64,000 bases of DNA from Candidatus Kaistella beijingensis (GCF_020084865.1 NZ_CP071953.1:1922001-1986000), one strand, 5' to 3'; shown: positions 51,816-61,507, counted from the stretch's first letter. The notes: generated by a model not told the origin, from the letters alone. Numbers and translations are program-made.

Positions 51816-52793
51816 ATGAAAATTTTTCGGTTTGTTTTAACGGTTTCTCATTTCTTCATCATTGTTCTCTTGTTGGGAACTTTGCTCAATGCTTATATTC
51901 CACCGAAGGTTTTTCCCTGGTTTAATTTGCTTTCCTTGGCTTTTCCAGTTTTGATGATTATGAATGTTTTAATGATTTTTTTCTGGATTATTTTGAGAAA
52001 GAAAAGAGCTTTTCTGTTTGTAATGTTTTCATTAATACTGATTAACCCGACAAGAAGATGGGTGAATTTTAGTGCTAAAAAAGCAGAATCACCTAATCTT
52101 AAAATTGTAACCTATAACGTAAAGGGAGGAGCGGTTGATGTGAAATTAAACTATACCTATCTTGAAAAACAAAACGCAGATATTATTTTAGGACAAGAAT
52201 ATGGAAGCGAATTTAATATTCCGGGATTTGAAAACAGAACTAGAGATTATGAAATTGTCGCTTTAAATTCAAAATATAAAATTGTAAATCAGGGAAAACT
52301 TACCAAGACCGGAAACGGAAATTCATTTTTTGCGGACATTGATGTGAATGGAAAAATAATTCGTTTTGTGAATGTTTATTTGAATCCATTTTCTTTTGAT
52401 AAAGCACAAGTAAAACCAGGAGAAGATTTTGAAACAAATAGTGCAAAGGCAAAGTTCATTGTGAAAAGACTTCTCCCTACTTTCAAAGTTCATCAGCAAG
52501 AAGTTGCCGAAATCCGGACAGCAATCGACAATTCGCCATATCCGGTGATTTTGGCGGGAGATTTCAATTCAGTTCCCAATTCTTACGAATATTATCATTT
52601 GGGGAAAGGTTTAAGAGATGTTTTTATGGAAGTGGGAAAGGGAAGTTCAACAAGCTTTCACGATTATAAATTCCCGATTAGGATTGATTATGTTTTCTGT
52701 TCTAAAGAAATAAAACCTGTAAGTTATAAAGTGGACCGCTCGGTGAAAGTTTCTGATCATTTCCCTGTAATTGCCGAATTTAAAATTAATTAA
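51816..52793 (+). CDS. Endonuclease/exonuclease/phosphatase family membrane protein
   Basis: 325 residues with two or three N-terminal TM helices (about 4-25, 30-50, 55-75) and an EEP domain (about 95-325). Active-site pieces are YNVKGGAVDVKLN, LGQEYG (Glu), ILAGDFNSVPNSYEY near 252 and VSDHFPVIAEF at the C-terminus (Asp-His). The soluble domain probably faces the periplasm, as in lipid or sphingomyelin phosphodiesterase relatives. Overlaps the run mutL - rhomboid - EEP - lipoprotein. Confidence 0.88.
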   Translation: MKIFRFVLTVSHFFIIVLLLGTLLNAYIPPKVFPWFNLLSLAFPVLMIMNVLMIFFWIILRKKRAFLFVMFSLILINPTRRWVNFSAKKAESPNLKIVTYNVKGGAVDVKLNYTYLEKQNADIILGQEYGSEFNIPGFENRTRDYEIVALNSKYKIVNQGKLTKTGNGNSFFADIDVNGKIIRFVNVYLNPFSFDKAQVKPGEDFETNSAKAKFIVKRLLPTFKVHQQEVAEIRTAIDNSPYPVILAGDFNSVPNSYEYYHLGKGLRDVFMEVGKGSSTSFHDYKFPIRIDYVFCSKEIKPVSYKVDRSVKVSDHFPVIAEFKIN

Positions 52794-52795
52794 AA

Positions 52796-53173
52796 ATGAA
52801 GAATTTAATTTTATTAAACATCCCGTTTTTTTTGTTTTCCTGTGGAAAAAACACACAAGATGATGTCGTGATTTCGTCGAAAGAAAGCGCTATTCCTCCT
52901 TATGACACCATTGCAAAGGACTCGTTTTCAGCAGGCGCAATTTCGGTGGATATTGCACGACAAATTAGAATGTCCTCACAGCAATATCAAGATTCTATAA
53001 AAGAAGTCCGTAAAAAAATGGAAGAGGAACGAATCTTGAAGGAGGAAAAAGATAAAGCCGACAAAAAATTAGCGGAAGAAAAGAAAATAACGGAAGATGC
53101 TGAAAAAGCAGAAAAGGAAAAAGACAAAAAAACAGTTGAAACTGCACCGACTGAAACCGCGACAAACCCGTAA
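52796..53173 (+). CDS. Hypothetical lipoprotein with charged coiled-coil tail
   Basis: 125 residues. Lipobox LFSCG (Cys16), then a short Ser/Thr region and a long Lys/Glu-rich coiled coil (about 58-125, KKMEEERILKEEKDKADKK). Start is 2 bp after the EEP stop, so co-translation is likely. No known domain; function unknown. Confidence 0.7.
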   Translation: MKNLILLNIPFFLFSCGKNTQDDVVISSKESAIPPYDTIAKDSFSAGAISVDIARQIRMSSQQYQDSIKEVRKKMEEERILKEEKDKADKKLAEEKKITEDAEKAEKEKDKKTVETAPTETATNP

Positions 53174-53210
53174 TTTCTTATAATTTCTAAACACCACTAA
53201 AATTACCATT

Positions 53211-53555
53211 ATGAAAAATTATCTTTTAGCAGCAGGTTTTTTGACCCTAAGTTTAACTGCCTGCAAACAATCGGAAACAAAGGTTTTAACTTCAGAAAAT
53301 CCAGACGGATCCGTTACAACAACGACTGTGGAAACTGAAAAAACCACTGGTGTTGATTCAGCAAAAATCAATGCGACCGTGGATAAGGCAAAAGAAAAAT
53401 TAAATACGGCAGGAGAAAAAATTGATGAAGCTGCTGATAAAGCAGGAGAACATTTAGAAAAAGCAGGAGAGGACTTGAAAGAAGCCGCATCAAAAGGAGC
53501 CGAAAAGGTCGAAAAAGAAGCCGAAAAAGTGAAGGAAGATTTGAAAAAAAATTAG
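53211..53555 (+). CDS. Hypothetical lipoprotein with amphipathic helical repeats
   Basis: 114 residues. Lipobox LTAC (Cys18), linker SVTTTTVETEKTTGVDSAK, then repeats of about 11 residues with Ala/Glu/Lys (DKAKEKLNTAGEKIDEAADKAG, EHLEKAGEDLKEAASKGAEKVEKEAEKVKEDLKKN). The pattern recalls apolipoprotein-, YtxH- or LEA-type amphipathic helices. A structural or membrane-tether role is possible; no function is assigned. Confidence 0.65.
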   Translation: MKNYLLAAGFLTLSLTACKQSETKVLTSENPDGSVTTTTVETEKTTGVDSAKINATVDKAKEKLNTAGEKIDEAADKAGEHLEKAGEDLKEAASKGAEKVEKEAEKVKEDLKKN

Positions 53556-53613
53556 AAAAAAATCTGTTTTTGCGTTCAATTTTTTATGTAATTGGAGCAG
53601 TCGTAGCAACCAA

Positions 53614-54888
53614 TCATCTGTAATATTTTTCAAGAAAAACAAAAAACTCTTCCATTCGCAACAAATTGTTCATCGCCAAATAAAAGAACAGAACACCAAC
53701 TGTTACAAAAAGAAATGATAACATTTTAGGTGAGTTTTTATAAGAATAAAAAAGCCAACCAATCAGAAGCGGCACCACGAAAATAAAATGGCCACCATAA
53801 ATATAAGAAGTGTGAAGGCCGAATTTCAAGATGCAGTGAATCACAATATCCACCAAAAACGAAATCATTAGAACTTGAACCAACTTATTTTTGAAGTTCT
53901 TGAAATAACTCCAAAAAACTAAAATTAAAACCGCCGCAACAAAAACATATGGAATCACCGAAGTGTAAACATCCATGAAAAGTGCTTTGTAATAAAACCC
54001 TTTTTTATTGTGATAATCACGGATGACGAAAGATGGGAACAACATATTTCCACCAAAAAACCAGGAAGAAATCATGTCCCAAAGTGGAGTGACTTTCGGT
54101 TTGGAAAACTTATCGTATTGTTCTCCGGATTTGTTTAGAAATCGCATATAATCGAAATCTAAACGGTAAAGAAACAGCAAAACAAAAATCACAATGGACA
54201 TTAAAACCCTTAAAACTGCATTCCCAAATTTCTTCCAATTCTGAAAAAGATTTTTCTCAAAAAGTACGGATATAAAAACTTTCACCGCATTCGTCACGGT
54301 TAATCCACCAATAGAAATCGTTGCTAAAGTGAGTGCGGTTGCAGGAATTATCGCTTCTTTTTTCAATTTTAAAGCCGCATAATAATTAAAGAGAACAAGG
54401 AAAAATAAAGTATAAGTATAAGTTTCAGGCGTAAATGAAAGCAAAATATTAGTCGTGAAAAACGCAAAAAACGATAGAATTAAAAGCGAAATATTTTTAG
54501 GCAAACGGATGATGTTTTTCAAATATTTATAGATCTGAATCAAACTCAAACTCACTGCAAAATTGCTGCACCACGCTAAAACCAAACGAAAATTGGCATC
54601 TTTTTTTCCATCTGAAAACAACAATGCAAATTCCCGAATCCAATTGAAGAAATAATTCGCAAGCGGATGTCTTTCAAAACCACCACCGGTCATCACAATC
54701 GCTCGGTTATCAAAACTAAAATAAGCGTCCCACGGAATTCTATTGTCGAAAATAATTCGGTAATTCAGTGCAATGTAAGTACCCAATGCTCCATAAATAC
54801 TCAAAAAAATTAGAAATAATAGCGTTTCAAATTTTGTAGCGGGGAAAACTGTTTTTATAAAATCGAAAAATTTTTGTTTGAAGTTCAA
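53614..54888 (-). CDS. Polytopic membrane protein (DUF6080-like)
   Basis: 424 residues with about eleven TM helices. Conserved-looking loop FERHPLANYFFNWIREFALLFS (about 75-96) after TM1 and ETYTYTLFFLVLFNYYAALKL near 145 recall GT-C-like glycosyltransferase or polymerase membrane proteins, and I associate the family with DUF6080 from memory. The pattern fits an envelope glycan enzyme, but no catalytic residues are certain. Transcribed alone. Confidence 0.6.
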   Translation of the reverse strand: MNFKQKFFDFIKTVFPATKFETLLFLIFLSIYGALGTYIALNYRIIFDNRIPWDAYFSFDNRAIVMTGGGFERHPLANYFFNWIREFALLFSDGKKDANFRLVLAWCSNFAVSLSLIQIYKYLKNIIRLPKNISLLILSFFAFFTTNILLSFTPETYTYTLFFLVLFNYYAALKLKKEAIIPATALTLATISIGGLTVTNAVKVFISVLFEKNLFQNWKKFGNAVLRVLMSIVIFVLLFLYRLDFDYMRFLNKSGEQYDKFSKPKVTPLWDMISSWFFGGNMLFPSFVIRDYHNKKGFYYKALFMDVYTSVIPYVFVAAVLILVFWSYFKNFKNKLVQVLMISFLVDIVIHCILKFGLHTSYIYGGHFIFVVPLLIGWLFYSYKNSPKMLSFLFVTVGVLFFYLAMNNLLRMEEFFVFLEKYYR

Positions 54889-55034
54889 TGGTTTAAATTT
54901 TCGGCAAAAGTAGTGAACGGTTTAAGATTTATGAAATTTTTTTACGCAACATAGGCATTTAGAAGTAAATCCTTCAACAACTTGTAATCAAAAAAAAGAA
55001 ACTGCCCAACTATGTGTCTATGTGGCTTTAAAAA

Positions 55035-56579
55035 TTACGAACTACAAGAAAGCGTCGAACATCCTGTTTGTCCATCATATTTGGAAGGACGCTTTTGTGA
55101 AAATTCCGGGTAAGTTTCTTGGTAAGGATTTTCTAAAGCAACTAAAATTTTATTCAACAAATCTTTTTTGCCAACTTTCAATTCTTCGATGCATTCAAAT
55201 AAAATATAGTTTCGAAGGATGAATTTTGGATTGGTTTTAGACATCAATTCTAAGGATTCCGCTTTTGAAATCGTGTTTTTTTCTAAACGGATTTGATAAT
55301 TTTTAATAAAGACTTCAAGCATTGAAAGCTGTTCTTCATTTAAAATTGAATAAGAAATATCCCCGAAAAGTTCCTTCAAATCTGATGTTGTCACTAATTT
55401 TTCAAGACGGTTAAAAAACAAAGTGTAATCTAATTTCAAGTCTTCCAACAATTTTTGTGCGTCGGTAAATAGTTGGTCGTCTCCTTCCAAAACTTCATTG
55501 AAACCAAATTTTTTCGCCATCACTTCATCGTGTTTTTTCCAAAATATTTCGTTGAAATCGTTTAACGTTTTCTCTAATTTTTTTTCGTCCTTAATTAAAG
55601 GAAAAAGCGCATTCGCCAATTGCCATAAATTCCATTGCGCAATTTTTGCCTGATTTCCGAAAGCATATCTTCTTCCCGGCAAATCGGTGGTGTTTGGAGT
55701 GAAGTTCAAAGAATATTCATCGACAAAAGAAAACGGTCCGTAATCAATCGTCAATCCCAAAATCGACATGTTGTCAGTATTCATCACGCCGTGAACAAAT
55801 CCGACACGATACCATTCCACGATTAAATTGGCGGTTCTTTCCGAAACATTTTGGAAAAATTCCGAATATTTTTCGGGGCTTTTAGAATCGATTTCAGGGA
55901 AATAATTTTCAATGGTAAAATCGGTAAGTTTTTGTAAAGTTTCAATTTCATTTTGAGCAGAAAGCAGTTCGAAATGCCCAAAACGCAGAAAACTTTCCGC
56001 AGTTCGCATCATGACTGCACCATTTTCGTATTGGGGATTTCCATCGTACATCATGTCTCGCACGACTTTTTCACCACTCAAAGAAAGCGATAAACCTCGA
56101 GTTGTAGGAATTCCCAAATGATGCATCGCCTCACTCATCAAATATTCCCGAACCGAGGAACGAAGAACTGCTCTTCCATCCGCATGTCGGGAATAGGGAG
56201 TTGCTCCCGCTCCTTTCCATTGAAGTTCGGTTTTTTTCCCTTTAGAATTCTCAATTTCGCCTGCAAAAATGGCTCTTCCGTCGCCGAGTTGTCCCGCCCA
56301 ATTTCCGAATTGATGTCCTGCATAAGCGGTGGCGTAAGTTTTTAAATTTTTTGGAATGCGTTCGGCATTCATGAACTTTAAATCTTCCTCATTCTCAACT
56401 TTTCCCAAACCGATTTCTTCCGACAGTCTTTCATTAAAGACTAGAAGTTGAGTATTTTGAAACTCAACAATATCTGTAGTTGAAAACAAAACTTTGGGAG
56501 TTTGCCGCTGCATGGGATTTCCTGAAAAGTCTCCGGGAAATTTGTCTAAATATTGTTGCGTGATTTTGTCTAAATTCAT
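55035..56579 (-). CDS. selO: Protein adenylyltransferase SelO (YdiU family)
   Basis: 514 residues. A pseudokinase fold that AMPylates proteins in redox stress. Recognisable segments are TYATAYAGHQFGNWAGQLGDGRAI near 98-122, the lysine site GAGATPYSRHADGRAVLRSS near 142-162, LGIPTTRGLSL, VHGVMNTDNMSILG near 259 and YGPFSFVDEYSLNFTPNTTD. The C-terminus ends TGCSTLSCSS; the selenocysteine of eukaryotic SelO is a Cys position here. Alone in its transcription unit. Confidence 0.92.
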   Translation of the reverse strand: MNLDKITQQYLDKFPGDFSGNPMQRQTPKVLFSTTDIVEFQNTQLLVFNERLSEEIGLGKVENEEDLKFMNAERIPKNLKTYATAYAGHQFGNWAGQLGDGRAIFAGEIENSKGKKTELQWKGAGATPYSRHADGRAVLRSSVREYLMSEAMHHLGIPTTRGLSLSLSGEKVVRDMMYDGNPQYENGAVMMRTAESFLRFGHFELLSAQNEIETLQKLTDFTIENYFPEIDSKSPEKYSEFFQNVSERTANLIVEWYRVGFVHGVMNTDNMSILGLTIDYGPFSFVDEYSLNFTPNTTDLPGRRYAFGNQAKIAQWNLWQLANALFPLIKDEKKLEKTLNDFNEIFWKKHDEVMAKKFGFNEVLEGDDQLFTDAQKLLEDLKLDYTLFFNRLEKLVTTSDLKELFGDISYSILNEEQLSMLEVFIKNYQIRLEKNTISKAESLELMSKTNPKFILRNYILFECIEELKVGKKDLLNKILVALENPYQETYPEFSQKRPSKYDGQTGCSTLSCSS

Positions 56580-56678
56580 ATTTCAAAGGTCGGTAAAAAA
56601 ATATCCTTCCAAAAATTTGAAAGGATAAATATTATTTAAGATGAAAATTAAGTATTCGAAATCAGTCGTTATACAAAA

Positions 56679-57272
56679 TTAATAAGCCATAACAAGTTCA
56701 ATTGAAACATCCATGTCTAAAGAGTTGCGTTCCAAGGGGTCGTTTAATTTCCTTTCCCACTTATCATTTTTAAAATACCACAAAATATCTGTTTCCGACT
56801 TCCTATTGGAGAGTATTGGATAATAAAGGTCTTGTTTTTCACTTGAATAAATTTTATCAAAAACCATTTTATTTTTCTTTGTTGTAATCCATTCAATACC
56901 ACAAAATATTCCCTCACGTGGAACATTGAATTCTAATCCGTTAAATTCGATTGATATAACTTGACTTTTGCTATTTCTTTTTGTTTCTACGAGAAGATGG
57001 TGAGTAATTTTACCTGGTTTCCCATTTTCATTTGTATAAATATTAAAGAAGAAAGTAGAGTTTTTACTTTGTGGATTAATCTTAAACTGGAATCCTTTTA
57101 TTGGGTGTAAATCTGAATTAGCAATAAATTGTGCATACTGATTTTCTGTAACCATTCCTGAAAACCCTAGCTTATATAGGTTTTCAGTATCATTAATTGG
57201 GTTAATCGCAATTTTTTGTGAAAATAGAAATTGAGCCACAACAAAAAACAGAATACAAAAAACATTTCTCAT
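56679..57272 (-). CDS. Hypothetical secreted protein
   Basis: 197 residues from ATG 57272 (MRNVFCILFFVVAQFLFSQ, a signal peptide). A longer frame from 57338 would overlap the PBP1A 3' end. The mature protein is beta-rich without recognised motifs (MVTENQYAQFIANSDLHPIKG, VISIEFNGLEFNVPREGIFCGIEW). Lower GC than its neighbours. It could be a late-acquired or fast-evolving exported protein; function unknown. Confidence 0.6.
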   Translation of the reverse strand: MRNVFCILFFVVAQFLFSQKIAINPINDTENLYKLGFSGMVTENQYAQFIANSDLHPIKGFQFKINPQSKNSTFFFNIYTNENGKPGKITHHLLVETKRNSKSQVISIEFNGLEFNVPREGIFCGIEWITTKKNKMVFDKIYSSEKQDLYYPILSNRKSETDILWYFKNDKWERKLNDPLERNSLDMDVSIELVMAY

Positions 57273-57294
57273 CGGCTTTAAGAATAACTGATAT

Positions 57295-59679
57295 TTATTT
57301 GTTAAAATCAATTTCTTCACCGGTGTTGAGGTTTTCATTCACGTTTTCCTCTTTTTTGCCGGAGGACTTTTTTGGTCCGGTGTTTACGGGTTCCACGGGT
57401 TTTGGATTTTTAATTTCGTCGATGGTTTGTAATCCGCCATCATCACCATAACCGCCTAAACCTTGAAGGTCGGAACAACTTCCCGTCCAATTCGAAGGTT
57501 TGACAAACTTATCCTCCATCGTGATTCCAAGTTCTTTGTCTGCCCAAACTTTCTTCATGAAAATCGCCCAAATTGGGAGTGCCATTTTCGCGCCTTGACC
57601 TTCACCGGTTCCCCAAAAGTGGGTTGCCCTGTCTTCCCAACCAACCCAAACTCCTGTTGCGAGATTCGGTACAATTCCCATAAACCAACCATCCGAATTA
57701 TTTTGTGTGGTTCCTGTTTTTCCGGCAATTTCTACCCCTTTTGGAACTCCTTTTCTGCCCAATTCTCCGGAAGCAGTCCCGAATTCAGCCACCCCTTTCA
57801 TCAGATCAATCATCGTGTAGGCATAAAGCTCGTTCATTACTTCTTTCATGACCGGTTTTACTTCTTTAATAACACGCCCGTTTGCGTCTTCAATACGCCA
57901 AATCATTTCGGGTTTAATGTAATTTCCATAATTCGCGAATGTGGAATAAGCTCCCAACATTTCGTAAATCGTAATATCGGAAGAACCAAGTGCAACAGCA
58001 TATTCATTAGGAATTTCTTCGGTTACTCCCAAATCACGAGCGGTTTGAATCACGCTTTTCGGTGTCGCCATTTCAATCAAACGAACTGCAACCGGGTTTT
58101 TTGAGTGAGCAAGTGCATCACGAAGCGTTAAACTTCCTCCGGAACCTTCAACAGTCCAAGTTCCTTTTCTGTAAGTTGCGTTGGAAACGGTTGAACAAGG
58201 CGTCATTCCCAATTTCATAATCGCAGTCGCATAAACGAAAGGTTTAAAAGTGGAACCTACCTGTCTTTTACCCTGTTTAATGTGGTCATATTGAAAATGC
58301 TGCCAATTAATTCCTCCAACCCAAGCTTTGATTTCTCCCGTTCCCGGAACCATCGACATTAAGCCGGCTTGAGCAATTTGTTTGTGATAACGGATGGAAT
58401 CCCACGGTGACATTTCTACTTCTTCTTCGCCGTTCCAAGTAAATCTAGAGGTTTTAGTCGGAGTTTTGAAATCAAGCATGATGGAATCTTCCGAAACTCC
58501 CGCTGCTTTCAATTGCTTGTAACGCCCGGTTCGCTTCATAGCTTGAACCATTACCCCTTCAATTTGTTTGTCATTAAGGTAATAGAAAGGTCTCTGTTTT
58601 CTTCCACGCTGTTCCGCATCAAATCTTTTCTGAAGGTCCGTTAAGTGTTCTTTAATGGCCTCTTCTGCATAGACCTGCATTTTTGAATCCAATGTTACGT
58701 AGATTTTCAAACCGTCTTTAAATAAGTTTAAAGTCTTTCCGGTTTTCTTTTCGTAGTCTTTTAAATAACCGTCGATTTCTTTTCTTAAATAGAACTTGTA
58801 ATAAGCGGAATAACCGTCATCAATAGATTTTACCGGATGATAATCAAGTACAATGGGCGTGTCAACAGCTTTTTGATACGTTTGTTGGTCTAGATATCCT
58901 GTTTTCAACATTTGGTCTAAAACAACATCGCGTCTTGCTTTTGAACGCTGCTCGTTTCGCATTGGATTATTTTTCACCGGGTTTTCAAGCATTGCCACAA
59001 AAGTAGCTGCTTCAGGTAAAGTTAGTTGTGAAGTCGTTTTGTTGAAATAGATTCGAGATGCCATTTCAATTCCGTTCGCATTGTACAGGAAATCGAATTT
59101 ATTAAAATATAAAGTGATGATTTCTTCTTTGGTATAACGTTTTTCAAGACTTACCGCTACAACCCATTCTTTTAATTTTTGGAAAGCTCTTTGAACCTTA
59201 TTTTGTGAAGCGGTTCCTGTAAATAATAATTTTGCCAACTGCTGCGTAATCGTTGAACCACCCCCACGAGAACCACCGTAAACAACCGCTCTTCCGATAG
59301 ACTGCAAATCAATTCCGGAGTGTTCCTTGAAACGCTCGTCTTCTTTTGCTTGAAGTGCGTAAATCAAATACGGCGGCAATTCTTTGTAAGTTACGGGCTG
59401 CGTTTTTTCTTTTTCAAATTTTCCTAAAAGTTTCCCGTCGGAGGAATAAATTTCCGAAGCCACATAAATGTCGGGGTTTTCAAGCTCCTTTACATCGGGC
59501 ATAGTTCCGAGGAAACCTTGCGAAGTCGCAAAAAATAATCCTGCAATTCCTAATATAATGGCAATGAGTCCTATCCAAATGAATTTTACCCACTTTTTCC
59601 AACCGCGGTTTTTAACTTTTTTGGGAGGAAGGGGAAACGTTTGCTTTGGCTTGTTTCCCAGATTTTGTTTGTTTTCCAT
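57295..59679 (-). CDS. Penicillin-binding protein 1A (bifunctional transglycosylase/transpeptidase)
   Basis: 794 residues. Cytoplasmic basic start, one TM (about 33-55), GT51 domain (about 75-260) with EDERFKEHSGIDLQSIGRAVV and GGSTITQQLAKLLF, and transpeptidase domain (about 400-700) with the Ser-x-x-Lys motif GSTFKPF, the HSKN box and KTGTTQNNSDGWFMG. A Gly/Lys-rich tail follows. Polymerises and crosslinks peptidoglycan. It is 8 bp downstream of gldH, so it is read with ricT and gldH. Confidence 0.93.
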   Translation of the reverse strand: MENKQNLGNKPKQTFPLPPKKVKNRGWKKWVKFIWIGLIAIILGIAGLFFATSQGFLGTMPDVKELENPDIYVASEIYSSDGKLLGKFEKEKTQPVTYKELPPYLIYALQAKEDERFKEHSGIDLQSIGRAVVYGGSRGGGSTITQQLAKLLFTGTASQNKVQRAFQKLKEWVVAVSLEKRYTKEEIITLYFNKFDFLYNANGIEMASRIYFNKTTSQLTLPEAATFVAMLENPVKNNPMRNEQRSKARRDVVLDQMLKTGYLDQQTYQKAVDTPIVLDYHPVKSIDDGYSAYYKFYLRKEIDGYLKDYEKKTGKTLNLFKDGLKIYVTLDSKMQVYAEEAIKEHLTDLQKRFDAEQRGRKQRPFYYLNDKQIEGVMVQAMKRTGRYKQLKAAGVSEDSIMLDFKTPTKTSRFTWNGEEEVEMSPWDSIRYHKQIAQAGLMSMVPGTGEIKAWVGGINWQHFQYDHIKQGKRQVGSTFKPFVYATAIMKLGMTPCSTVSNATYRKGTWTVEGSGGSLTLRDALAHSKNPVAVRLIEMATPKSVIQTARDLGVTEEIPNEYAVALGSSDITIYEMLGAYSTFANYGNYIKPEMIWRIEDANGRVIKEVKPVMKEVMNELYAYTMIDLMKGVAEFGTASGELGRKGVPKGVEIAGKTGTTQNNSDGWFMGIVPNLATGVWVGWEDRATHFWGTGEGQGAKMALPIWAIFMKKVWADKELGITMEDKFVKPSNWTGSCSDLQGLGGYGDDGGLQTIDEIKNPKPVEPVNTGPKKSSGKKEENVNENLNTGEEIDFNK

Positions 59680-59687
59680 AAATGATG

Positions 59688-60152
59688 CTACGGTTTTGCC
59701 GTCTCTATTTTTACACCAATATCTTCAATTCCTTTCAGGTTGTCATTTCGCATCGCCTGAATAATTCCGATGGAATAATCACCGTTTTGAGGAAATTTAT
59801 AATTCAATTTATATTGAAACAACGTTTCCTTTGTATCGCCGAAACCTTTTCCGATCCATTCTCCGTTTGGTTTCGCGAGAATGTAGTTCAAAGTGTCGAT
59901 GGTTTTTTTCTTCGGCTTCAACTCCTGAAGATTCACGATAAACCGAATGTTACTGTACGGATAATCATTGTTGTTTCTTACAACAAATATAATATTTTTT
60001 GGATGTTGCGCGTCGTTTACCTTAAAATCGAATTTCTGTTCTGCTTTTTTGTTCCAATCCCCGTTGAGGGTTTTCATATAAACTTGTTCCGAAGGATTGC
60101 TGCAACTCGAAAGCATCAACACAACGAAAAAAAACCCGAAAATCTTATGCAT
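59688..60152 (-). CDS. gldH: Gliding motility lipoprotein GldH
   Basis: 154 residues from ATG 60152 (MHKIFGFFFVVLMLSSCSNP, lipobox Cys17). Longer frames from 60284 would be lysine/arginine-rich junk that is the antisense of ricT's tail. The mature domain holds DFKVNDAQHPKNIIFVVRNNNDYPYSNIRFIVNLQ and GWIGKGFGDTKETLFQYKLNYKFPQNGDYSIGIIQAMRND-type GldH pattern. GldH is needed for gliding in Flavobacterium johnsoniae. Its start overlaps the ricT end by 8 bp. Confidence 0.88.
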   Translation of the reverse strand: MHKIFGFFFVVLMLSSCSNPSEQVYMKTLNGDWNKKAEQKFDFKVNDAQHPKNIIFVVRNNNDYPYSNIRFIVNLQELKPKKKTIDTLNYILAKPNGEWIGKGFGDTKETLFQYKLNYKFPQNGDYSIGIIQAMRNDNLKGIEDIGVKIETAKP

Positions 60153-61485
60153 TGTCGTCACGTTTTGGCTGAATTTTTTTCTTGAAATTTTTCTTCTGCT
60201 GATTTTGCGGTTTCGCATTCTGGGTCTGATTTTGCTGCTGAACTTTTTCAGGGGAATTTTTTCTTCTTTCGCCTTGATTATCATCGGGTTTCTTTTCCGA
60301 AACTTTATTTTCAGGTTTTGGGTTTGGTCGCTGTTTTCCCGAAGGTTTCTGTTGGTTGTTCGGTTTTTTGCGGTTTTGATTTTTACCCTGATTTCTATTT
60401 TTTCGGTCGAAGCGTTCGATATTACTTTCCTGAATTAAATCCACCGATTTGGTAGGAACGTCGAGTACTTTTAAGTCTTCAAGAGGTGGAGTTTTCTCGC
60501 CGCGTTTGTTTTGGGCGATTAATTTTTTCACTTCACCCACTTCCAAATCGTACCACGCCATGGAATGGTCAACATAAGCAAACCACATTCTCTTTTTGAA
60601 AACGTCGATTTTAATACAGAAAGCCTTTCCTTTTTCCGTATCTAAAGTCGTTGAAGAAGAAGGGAAATCACTTAAGGTATCGAGGTAACTGTCGAGTTCG
60701 TAGTTCAGACAACATTTAAGTTTTCCGCACTGTCCTGCTAATTTTTGAGGATTGATGCTTAATTGCTGATAACGAGCTGCATTCGTATTCACAGAACGGA
60801 AATCAGTCAACCAAGTTGAACAGCACAATTCTCTGCCGCAAGAACCAATTCCGCCCACTTTCGCAGCTTCCTGGCGGAAACCGATTTGTTTCATGTCGAT
60901 TTTGGTACGGAAAGCGGCGGCATATTCTTTAATTAATTGCCTGAAATCCACGCGATTATCTGCGGTGTAATAAAAAGTGACTTTTTGTCCGTCACCTTGA
61001 AACTCCACATCGGTAATCTTCATGTTGAGGTTTAAAGCGTACGCAATTTTCCTCGCCTGAATTTTTACCGATTCCTCTTTTTCTCTTGATTGTTGCCAAA
61101 CTTCGATGTCTCTTTGGTTGGCTAAACGGTAAATTTTAAGAGGGTTTTCTTCAGTTGCATTTTTCTTTTTCATCTGAATTTTCACCAACTCTCCGGTGAG
61201 ACTTACCACACCTGTATCGTGACCCGGACTCGATTCTACTGTTACTACGCTCCCAATATGAAGCGGTAAATGATGTACGTTTTTATAAAAATGTTTTCGG
61301 TCGTTCTTGAATCTTACTTCCACAAAATCACATTTGGATTCGGAAGGATTGTTGATATTCGAGAGCCAATCGAAGACGCTTAATTTATAGCTATTTCCGC
61401 AGGTATCTACACTTTCACAGCCATTCGCAGATTTTGTTCCGCATGAATGGGACGAATCGCCGGATGTTTTGCATCCACAACTCAT
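60145..61485 (-). CDS. ricT: PSP1-domain protein RicT (YaaT)
   Basis: 446 residues. RicT is a subunit of the RicAFT complex that binds Fe-S clusters and acts on RNase Y maturation in Bacillus. The N-terminus is Cys-rich (MSCGCKTSGDSSHSCGTKSANGCESVDTCG, five Cys in 30 residues). The PSP1 core spans about 40-300, with FRQEAAKVGGIGSCGRELCCSTWL and KLKCCLNYELDSYL as its cysteine motifs. The C-terminal 110 residues (about 335-446) are a basic, Gln/Asn/Lys-rich disordered tail with NQGKNQNRKKPNNQQKPSGK. Upstream of gldH and PBP1A in one unit. Confidence 0.92.
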   Translation of the reverse strand: MSCGCKTSGDSSHSCGTKSANGCESVDTCGNSYKLSVFDWLSNINNPSESKCDFVEVRFKNDRKHFYKNVHHLPLHIGSVVTVESSPGHDTGVVSLTGELVKIQMKKKNATEENPLKIYRLANQRDIEVWQQSREKEESVKIQARKIAYALNLNMKITDVEFQGDGQKVTFYYTADNRVDFRQLIKEYAAAFRTKIDMKQIGFRQEAAKVGGIGSCGRELCCSTWLTDFRSVNTNAARYQQLSINPQKLAGQCGKLKCCLNYELDSYLDTLSDFPSSSTTLDTEKGKAFCIKIDVFKKRMWFAYVDHSMAWYDLEVGEVKKLIAQNKRGEKTPPLEDLKVLDVPTKSVDLIQESNIERFDRKNRNQGKNQNRKKPNNQQKPSGKQRPNPKPENKVSEKKPDDNQGERRKNSPEKVQQQNQTQNAKPQNQQKKNFKKKIQPKRDDNA

Positions 61486-61507
61486 ATTGATATATTATAT
61501 ATTCCTG

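Noticed and set aside
56914..56920. CACGTG core in the hypothetical secreted gene
   Set aside because: The minus strand reads TGTTCCACGTGAGGG, matching parS in the left half only, and it lies in coding sequence.
60153..60284. N-terminal extension of gldH rich in Lys/Arg
   Set aside because: It would be the out-of-frame reading of the ricT 3' tail and would hide the lipoprotein signal peptide.
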